A stretch of 7,649 nt of DNA, taken from positions 1 through 7,649 of the forward strand of contig URCB01000075.1 in NCBI GenBank assembly GCA_900546255.1. Direction: 5' to 3'. The position numbers and the translations under genes were made by a program. Of the stretch, positions 1 to 3,995 are shown one piece after another. Within the stretch, counting starts at the first letter, position 1. Each line of letters starts with the position of its first letter. The notes under the pieces were generated by a model that was given only the letters and a program-made list of their open reading frames with translations, was not told the origin of the DNA and made no database searches. Origin of the DNA: an uncultured Eubacteriales bacterium (lineage in GTDB: Bacteria > Bacillota > Clostridia > Oscillospirales > Oscillospiraceae).

Positions 1-155
1 CAGGCGGGCCCCCGGGGCGCTGCGCCCCGAGGCACCGGAAAAGCCCCGACCACCCAAAGGGTACGCAGTACCCCACCGCGCCCCCGCCCGGGACCGGGCG
101 GGAACCCACGCCGCAGGGTCCACCCTGCGACGGTCCCAACGGGACCGCCTATCGA
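1..155 (-). repeat. Multi-hairpin intergenic repeat, copy A (reverse orientation, cut by window edge)
   Basis: Read on the minus strand, this stretch matches 3321-3472 closely over its whole length. In minus-strand order it holds the single-stranded block TCGATAGG (148-155), then stem 1 CGGTCCC/GGGACCG (131-147), stem 2 CGCAGGGT/ACCCTGCG (112-129), stem 3, a 20-base near-palindrome (83-102), stem 4 GGGTAC/GTACCC with a 3-base loop (59-73), and stem 5 CGGGGC/GCCCCG (13-29). A sixth, terminator-like stem seen in copy B would lie just outside the window. No protein reading explains it. It is either a dispersed DNA repeat (MITE- or REP-like) or a structured RNA; the sequence alone does not decide. 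Confidence 0.8.
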
Positions 156-230
156 TGACAGAGGGGCGGGGGGGCAACCCGGCGCTGCGTACCCTCCAGC
201 GGTCCGTCACGGTTCTCCCGGTAAGACGAA

Positions 231-280
231 GCCCCCCGGGCCTTGGACTCTGTGAACATCCAAGGCCCGGGGGCGTTTTT
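231..280. terminator. Strong intrinsic terminator, possibly bidirectional
   Basis: A 15-bp stem (233-247 with 259-273) has an 11-base loop and ends in TTTTT at 276-280 on the plus strand. The plus-strand T run suits a transcript entering from the left of the window. On the minus strand the hairpin lies about 45 bases past the stop codon at 326 and is followed by a T-rich but interrupted stretch, so it probably also ends the exported-protein gene. Confidence 0.75.
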
Positions 281-325
281 GCGGAAAGTGGGAGGTCATT
301 TCTTACAAGGACAAGAGATCTCCCT

Positions 326-1030
326 TTAGTCTACCACGGTGGCATACGTGTTCATGCCGGCGATGGCGGCGTCGTACTCCTCCTGGGTGATGAAGCCGTT
401 GGCCAGGTTGGCCTGCTGGTTTTCCACGAATTCCTCCCGGAGCGAATCAGAATCCACCGGGGGGACAGAGCGGGTCATGGCCAGCTGGATGGGGGAGAGG
501 GTATCTCCGCTCTGGGAGGTATACAGCCCGGCAGTGCCCTCCTGGAAAACCCCCTGGGTGACGCCGGTGATGTAGTAGTAGTCCCCCAGGGTGTGGAAGG
601 CCCCGCCCATGCTGGGCTGGTTCAGGAAGAGGAGGTATTCCTCCCCCGCCGCCAGCTGGGGCGCGGGGCTGTAGATCTCCGTCACGTTGCCGGCCGTGCC
701 GCCATAGAGGCGGACGGTGAGGGTTTCCCCCGCGGCCTGGCCCCGGTAGACGTGCTCTACGGCTAGGGTGTAGTCTGTAAAGTTAGTCTCCATATCCGCG
801 GAAGCGTGCCGTACGCGAAGGGATTCCGGCTCCCCCGTGATGGTGCCGGAGACCACCAGTGTGGACCCGGCAAACAGGTCATCCACGCTGTAGTAGGCTA
901 GGGAGCCATCCACATAGACAGTCTCATGGGTCAGGGCCCGCAGGCCCAGGGGCAGGCAGACCACCAGGGCCGCAACGGCCAGGATGGCTGCCCCTTTCCG
1001 TTTCGAAAAACGCTGGACAAAGGATTGCAT
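326..1030 (-). CDS. Exported protein of unknown function, N-terminal signal anchor
   Basis: A 234-residue protein. The start at 1030 is chosen because AAAGGAGG (1038-1045) sits 7 nt upstream and the protein then opens with a proper export signal: basic residues R7, K10, R11, K12 followed by a hydrophobic run at about 14-30. There is no lipobox cysteine and no usual signal-peptidase AxA site is obvious, so it may stay anchored. The mature part (about 35-190) is rich in predicted beta strand, with a core of the type YTLAVEHVYRG, a glycine-rich turn (GGTAG, 110-114) and GEEYLLFLN (129-137). This recalls a group of uncharacterised secreted Firmicutes proteins, from memory only. The last 40 residues look helical, and NGFITQEEYDAAI (211-223) resembles a short SHOCT-type motif, which is a weak match. 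No enzyme motif is visible. The gene is divergent from the papain-like gene and has its own promoter. Confidence 0.85.
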   Translation of the reverse strand: MQSFVQRFSKRKGAAILAVAALVVCLPLGLRALTHETVYVDGSLAYYSVDDLFAGSTLVVSGTITGEPESLRVRHASADMETNFTDYTLAVEHVYRGQAAGETLTVRLYGGTAGNVTEIYSPAPQLAAGEEYLLFLNQPSMGGAFHTLGDYYYITGVTQGVFQEGTAGLYTSQSGDTLSPIQLAMTRSVPPVDSDSLREEFVENQQANLANGFITQEEYDAAIAGMNTYATVVD

Positions 1031-1187
1031 GGCAGGGCCTCCTTTCCTTGTTTTTCCGTTGGGATACCACGCTGCGCAGGGGTGGCATACTGATAGAGTA
1101 GACAGTTCTGCTGCTGTCTGCTTTCTACAGGGAACCAAAAGCGTTCGACTGTAACCTTTGTGCATAGAGGGCGCCCCCTCTTATATA

Positions 1188-1217
1188 AGCATACCAAAAG
1201 CATTTTTGTTTTTACAA
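1188..1217 (-). promoter_or_regulatory. Probable sigma-A promoter for the exported-protein gene
   Basis: On the minus strand, TTGTAA (1212-1217) and TATGCT (1188-1193) are 18 bp apart, each matching four of six consensus bases, in the most AT-rich part of the intergenic region. Transcription would begin near 1181 and give a leader of about 150 nt before the chosen start at 1030. This is the best candidate seen, not a certain one. Confidence 0.5.
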
Positions 1218-1235
1218 CCGTTTCTGCCCAAAAAC

Positions 1236-1269
1236 AGAGGATTCTCCGAACACGCAGGAGGGTTCTCCG
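1236..1269. promoter_or_regulatory. Tandem 12-bp repeat, possible regulator binding site
   Basis: GAGGATTCTCCG (1237-1248) and GAGGGTTCTCCG (1258-1269) differ at one base and lie 21 bp apart, two helical turns. The second contains the dyad GGAG/CTCC. They lie just upstream of the -35 box of the minus-strand promoter, where an activator would bind. Both short length and GC richness make chance a real alternative. Confidence 0.3.
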
Positions 1270-1484
1270 GCGCTGGCGATGTGGGGGGCGGCCAGCCGTC
1301 AAAGGTAACGAGGAACGGGGATTTGTTGGCCGAATTTTTGACGGAATCGTGCCCTGCGCCCGGGGTTCCATCGCCCCGGAACCGGCGGCTTTGACCAGGG
1401 CGAACCGAGAGGCGCAGTCCCCCTCGGGGCGAGGGGGTCCCCAATCTTCCTGCCACCCACCCAAACCTGCGCCCCCTTACCCCC

Positions 1485-1513
1485 TTGACAATCCCGCCGT
1501 CTTATTGTACTAT
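1485..1513 (+). promoter_or_regulatory. Sigma-A promoter for the papain-like gene
   Basis: A perfect TTGACA (1485-1490), a 17-bp spacer and TACTAT (1508-1513) lie 33 bp before the start codon. Transcription should start near 1520. This promoter rules out the much longer upstream open frame as coding. Confidence 0.8.
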
Positions 1514-1546
1514 GCAATTAGAACAAAGACACAAGGAGGGAAACCC

Positions 1547-2371
1547 ATGGGAAAGGCAAGGACCCCAGGCGCCCCCTGGTACCTGCGGCCGCTGGCGCTG
1601 CTCATTGCCGGGGTGCTGCTGTGCGTGGTGGGGGTGTGTTACGGCCGGGCCCGGCTGGCCGGCCGGCAGGCGGAGGCCCAGCGGGCGGGCCAGGTGGCCC
1701 GCCGGGGCTGCCCCCTGGCGCTGGGGCAGGACTTGGTGCGCCACGCCCTGTTCCGGTACCAGACCCGGGCCTCCCTGCCCCGGGCCTACTTTGCCCGGGC
1801 GGAGGCGGCCTTGGGGGACGGGTATGTCTACCTGGTCCTGGCCCAGTCCAAGAGCCCGGCGGGGGAGGTCATCGGCCTGTTCACCCACCGGGACTACAAC
1901 CACATCTCCCTGGCCCTGGACGCGGACCTGGACACCCTGGTCAGCTACAACGGCGGGGAGGGGATCGCCTTCCCCGGCCTGAACCGGGAGACCGTCCCCG
2001 GCCTGGCCCGCCGGGCGGGGGCCTCCCTGCTGGTCTACCGCCTGCCCGCCACCCGGCACCAGAAGCAGATCATCCTCCGCCGCCTGGGGAAGATCAACCA
2101 GGAGGGCAGCGCCTACAACCTGCTGGGCCTCCTCTTCCCCGTGGCCTGGCAGCCCAACCAGATGTTCTGCTCCCAGTTCGTCTACCGGATGCTGCGGCTG
2201 GCGGGGCTCCACTACTTCCGCAAAGACCCCTTCCAGGTGCGCCCCATGGACTTTGTGGACCTGGATGCCCAAGGGGCCCTGACCCTGGTGGCGGCCTACA
2301 CCCGGGTGGGGGGCCGCCTGCTGGCCCGGGAGGCCCGTCCCCTGCCGGCGGGGTGGCAGGCCTCGGCGTGA
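1547..2371 (+). CDS. Membrane-anchored permuted papain/NlpC-P60-like (YiiX-type) protein
   Basis: A 274-residue protein; ATG at 1547 follows AAGGAGG (1533-1539) by 7 nt. One hydrophobic segment (about 12-32) anchors it; charge on both sides makes the side of the membrane hard to call, though an outside location is usual for such enzymes. Residues about 92-240 fit the circularly permuted papain fold (YiiX/YaeF type, C92-like), where the catalytic histidine comes before the cysteine: YNHISLALD gives His119, and QMFCSQFVY gives Cys208. Between them, a YNLLG segment (190-194) and, after them, VRPMDFVDLD (231-240) also fit, by recollection of that family. Members are thought to cleave amide or ester bonds in cell wall or lipid substrates, but the substrate here is unknown. 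A lipoprotein gene with its own promoter follows 78 bp later; no terminator separates them, so readthrough is likely. Confidence 0.75.
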   Translation: MGKARTPGAPWYLRPLALLIAGVLLCVVGVCYGRARLAGRQAEAQRAGQVARRGCPLALGQDLVRHALFRYQTRASLPRAYFARAEAALGDGYVYLVLAQSKSPAGEVIGLFTHRDYNHISLALDADLDTLVSYNGGEGIAFPGLNRETVPGLARRAGASLLVYRLPATRHQKQIILRRLGKINQEGSAYNLLGLLFPVAWQPNQMFCSQFVYRMLRLAGLHYFRKDPFQVRPMDFVDLDAQGALTLVAAYTRVGGRLLAREARPLPAGWQASA

Positions 2372-2379
2372 GGGGGCGG

Positions 2380-2409
2380 TTGCCGGCGGGACCCTGCCTG
2401 TGGTATACT
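2380..2409 (+). promoter_or_regulatory. Promoter for the lipoprotein gene
   Basis: TTGCCG (2380-2385), an 18-bp spacer and TATACT (2404-2409), the latter matching five of six -10 bases with a TG just before it. It starts 9 bp after the upstream stop codon and lies 40 bp before the lipoprotein start, so this gene can be expressed separately from the gene before it. Confidence 0.6.
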
Positions 2410-2449
2410 ACCCTTACATCTTACTGAACCGACGAGGGAGGTCTGTTCC

Positions 2450-3235
2450 ATGCACTCTGTGAAATCCATCCTGTGTGCCGGGGTACTCCTGGCCGCGGCC
2501 CTGGGCCTGTCCGCCTGCGGGGATGCCCCCCAGGAAGCCCCTGACGAGGCCGCCAATCCATCGGCGGTGGGAGCCATCTTCGTGGCCGGCGGGGAGGACC
2601 TGCCGGAGGAAAAGGTCTATGCCCAGTTTGCCGACCACCAGTACACCTTTGCCCTGGACGCGGCCTATGTGTACTACGTGGACGCCATGGAGGGGGAGGA
2701 TCCGGTGGTCTACGCCGGGGACGAGAACCTCACCGCCCTCACCTTCGGGGCCAACATCGACAGCGGCGTGGTGGGGGCAGAGGGCGCCGGGGTCTTCCGC
2801 CCGGAGACCGGGGGAGAGAATGCCCTGACCGCCTACTACCTCCAGCTGGACGAGACGGGGCTGTACTTCGACCCCGCCGCCCCCTTTGACACCGCCACCC
2901 TCACGGCGGAGCACACCTTCACCGGCACGGACTACCCCTGCCAGATCACCTTCACCCCCGGGACCCCGGCGGCCTCCCTCACCCTGTCCTACCTGGACGG
3001 GACCCAGACGGTGACCGCCGAGGAGACCCTGGACCCGGCGGACCTCACCGACGGCCAGACCCTGGCGGTGCCCGCCGGCACGGCTTCCGTCCTCCTCACC
3101 CCCTACGACGCCGGGGGCAACCCCCTTCAGAGCCAGACGGTGACCCAGGAGGCCCCCTCCGCCGTGGTCTGCTACGACGGGGGCGGCCAGGTGCTGGCCA
3201 GCAAGGTCCTCCGCTTTGCCTGGGACCAGGGGTGA
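2450..3235 (+). CDS. Lipoprotein of unknown function
   Basis: A 261-residue protein; GGGAGG (2436-2441) lies 8 nt before the ATG. The N-terminus is a lipoprotein signal: K5, a hydrophobic stretch about 7-20, then lipobox LSAC with the acylated cysteine at 23. The mature protein should sit on the outer face of the membrane. After an acidic, flexible linker (24-37), it is strongly acidic and rich in short beta-strand patterns, for example YTFALDAAYVYYVDAMEG (65-82) and the threonine-rich part at about 145-215, which suggests a beta-sandwich substrate- or ligand-binding domain. No catalytic motif or known family was recognised. It ends just before a strong terminator, so it closes its transcription unit. 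A role in sensing or envelope function would be a guess. Confidence 0.85.
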   Translation: MHSVKSILCAGVLLAAALGLSACGDAPQEAPDEAANPSAVGAIFVAGGEDLPEEKVYAQFADHQYTFALDAAYVYYVDAMEGEDPVVYAGDENLTALTFGANIDSGVVGAEGAGVFRPETGGENALTAYYLQLDETGLYFDPAAPFDTATLTAEHTFTGTDYPCQITFTPGTPAASLTLSYLDGTQTVTAEETLDPADLTDGQTLAVPAGTASVLLTPYDAGGNPLQSQTVTQEAPSAVVCYDGGGQVLASKVLRFAWDQG

Positions 3236-3276
3236 GGGTTCCGGCGCCCCCAGCAACAACGGTATAGCAAACGTGG

Positions 3277-3314
3277 AAAGGACCCCAGGCCGCCCAGCGG
3301 CTTGGGGTCCTTTT
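3277..3314. terminator. Bidirectional intrinsic terminator after the lipoprotein gene
   Basis: A 16-bp stem (3277-3292 with 3298-3313, one G-U pair) with a 5-base loop. AAA on the left and TTTT on the right let it work in both directions. It lies 41 bp past the stop codon at 3235. Confidence 0.9.
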
Positions 3315-3320
3315 CGGAAG

Positions 3321-3493
3321 AGAGGGGGTCCCTTCTGGACCGCCGCAGGGTGGGCCCTGCGGGGTGGTTTCCCGCCCGGTCCCGGGCGGGGGGAGCGGTA
3401 GGGTACTGCGTACCCTTCGGGTGGTCGGGGCTTTTCCGGTGCCTCGGGGCGCAGCGCCCCGGGGGGCCCGCCTGCCCGGCGGGGCGTTTTTTT
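3321..3493 (+). repeat. Multi-hairpin intergenic repeat, copy B (complete)
   Basis: The best-preserved copy. In order: stem 1 GGTCC/GGACC (3327-3341), stem 2 CGCAGGG/CCCTGCG (3344-3361), stem 3, the 20-base near-palindrome at 3371-3390, stem 4 GGGTAC/GTACCC (3401-3415), a conserved spacer around 3420-3444, stem 5 CGGGGC/GCCCCG (3445-3461), and stem 6 followed by seven T (3467-3493). The TCGATAGG block of copies A and C is degraded here (GAGAGG). Apart from the terminator of the neighbouring gene there is no promoter visible directly before it, so it is not clear that it is transcribed on its own. It fills most of the 343-bp gap between genes. Confidence 0.8.
3467..3493 (+). terminator. Terminator forming the last stem of repeat copy B
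   Basis: CCCGCC (3467-3472) pairs with GGCGGG (3478-3483) across a 5-base loop and is followed by TTTTTTT at 3487-3493. It ends 11 bp before the -35 box of the repressor operon and so would shield that operon from readthrough. Confidence 0.75.
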
Positions 3494-3504
3494 GCCCAAA
3501 TCCC

Positions 3505-3533
3505 TTGACAAGGGCAGTCTAATCGGTTAGACT
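3505..3533 (+). promoter_or_regulatory. Promoter of the BlaI-type repressor/M56 sensor operon
   Basis: Perfect TTGACA (3505-3510), 17-bp spacer, TAGACT (3528-3533). Transcription should start near 3540. The -10 box is inside the first operator dyad, so a bound repressor would block RNA polymerase directly. Confidence 0.85.
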
Positions 3534-3555
3534 AAAGTTGTCTAAAGGAATAGAC
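3516..3555. promoter_or_regulatory. Double operator of four spaced half-sites, probable repressor autoregulation
   Basis: AGTCTAATCGGTTAGACT (3516-3533) is a perfect dyad. GTCTA-N6-TAGAC (3540-3555) is a second dyad of the same 16-bp frame. Half-sites begin at 3517, 3528, 3540 and 3551, intervals of 11, 12 and 11 bp, so all lie on nearly the same face of the helix. Staphylococcal BlaI/MecI operators are built from TACA/TGTA half-sites in similar paired dyads; the half-site here (GTCTA) differs. Assignment to the adjacent repressor is by position and architecture. Confidence 0.8.
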
Positions 3556-3578
3556 TATTTTCCCAGGAGGTGACGTCC

Positions 3579-3947
3579 ATGCAACCCAACCAACCCCTCA
3601 CCTTGGCCGACCACCGTCTGTTGGACCTGGTTTGGCCCAACCAGCCCCTCCCCTCCGGCCGTCTGTGTCAGATCGCCCAGGAGCAGCTGGGCTGGAAGCG
3701 CACCACCACCTACACCGTCCTCAAGCGCCTGTGCGACAAGGGTTATCTAAAGAACGAAGCCTCGGTGGTCACCGCCCTGGTGGACCGGGCCACCGTCCAG
3801 CGGGCCGACGGACAGGAGGTGCTGCAGCGGTCCTTCCAGGGGTCTTTGCCCAGCTTTCTGGCGGCCTTCCTCCAGGCGGGCACCGTCAGCGACCAGGAGG
3901 CGGAGGAGATCGCCCAGATGCTGGACGACTACCGCCACGGCCACTGA
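3579..3947 (+). CDS. BlaI/MecI-family transcriptional repressor
   Basis: A 122-residue protein, the usual family length. The ATG at 3579 is chosen because AGGAGG (3565-3570) lies 8 nt before it; an in-frame GTG at 3570 overlaps that site and is rejected. Residues about 8-58 form the winged helix, with recognition-helix region WKRTTTYTVLKRLCDKGYL (39-57), the family signature of the type K-T-T-V-x-T-L-x-x-R-L-x-x-K-G. Residues about 75-120 form the dimerisation half, with SFQGSLPSFLAAF (85-97) as in other members. It should bind as a dimer to the two dyads before its own gene and repress itself and the sensor. In known systems the paired M56 protease relieves repression by causing cleavage in the dimerisation half. 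The identity of the inducer is not shown, so the name should not be read as beta-lactam response. Confidence 0.93.
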   Translation: MQPNQPLTLADHRLLDLVWPNQPLPSGRLCQIAQEQLGWKRTTTYTVLKRLCDKGYLKNEASVVTALVDRATVQRADGQEVLQRSFQGSLPSFLAAFLQAGTVSDQEAEEIAQMLDDYRHGH

Positions 3948-3963
3948 CCGACTCCGGATCCTT

Positions 3964-3988
3964 CCACCTTTCCCCCTGTGAAAGGAGG
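3964..3988 (+). promoter_or_regulatory. Hairpin covering the ribosome binding site of the M56 gene
   Basis: CCACCTTTC (3964-3972) pairs with GAAAGGAGG (3980-3988) over eight pairs with one A-A mismatch and a 7-base loop. The right arm is the whole Shine-Dalgarno sequence AAAGGAGG of the sensor gene, 7 nt before its ATG at 3996. It lies 16 bases past the repressor stop codon. It could lower sensor translation compared with repressor. Function is inferred from sequence only. Confidence 0.5.
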
Positions 3989-3995
3989 TTTTCCC

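Larger units (their letters stand above)
1031..1546. other. Divergent intergenic region, 516 bp, no gene recognised
   Basis: This region separates two divergent genes. It carries a promoter for each (1188-1217 minus, 1485-1513 plus), a tandem 12-bp repeat (1236-1269), and several small hairpins: AGACAG/CTGTCT (1100-1119) and AGAGGG/CCCTCT (1166-1181) in the minus-strand leader, and CCCCCTC/GAGGGGG with a 5-base loop (1419-1437). The segment about 1180-1245 is AT-rich compared with its surroundings. Open frames here have no ribosome binding site and run into the promoters. The stretch about 1270-1410 shows nothing recognisable. Confidence 0.6.

Noticed and set aside
155..766. A 203-codon open frame on the plus strand over the exported-protein gene
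   Set aside because: It passes through the terminator at 231-280 and has no ribosome binding site, whereas the minus-strand gene has a signal sequence and a strong ribosome binding site.
1160..1546. An N-terminal extension of the papain-like protein from an upstream start in the same open frame
   Set aside because: The promoter (1485-1513) and ribosome binding site (1533-1539) lie inside it, and the hydrophobic anchor fits a start at 1547.
3321..3493. A riboswitch or T-box controlling the repressor operon
   Set aside because: The promoter of the operon lies downstream of the terminator in this element, so the element is not in the operon leader; no known riboswitch core was recognised.
2414..3511. 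A 365-codon open frame on the minus strand opposite the lipoprotein gene
   Set aside because: It runs through a terminator, repeat copy B and the opposite promoter, and has no recognisable motif; it is a shadow caused by high GC.
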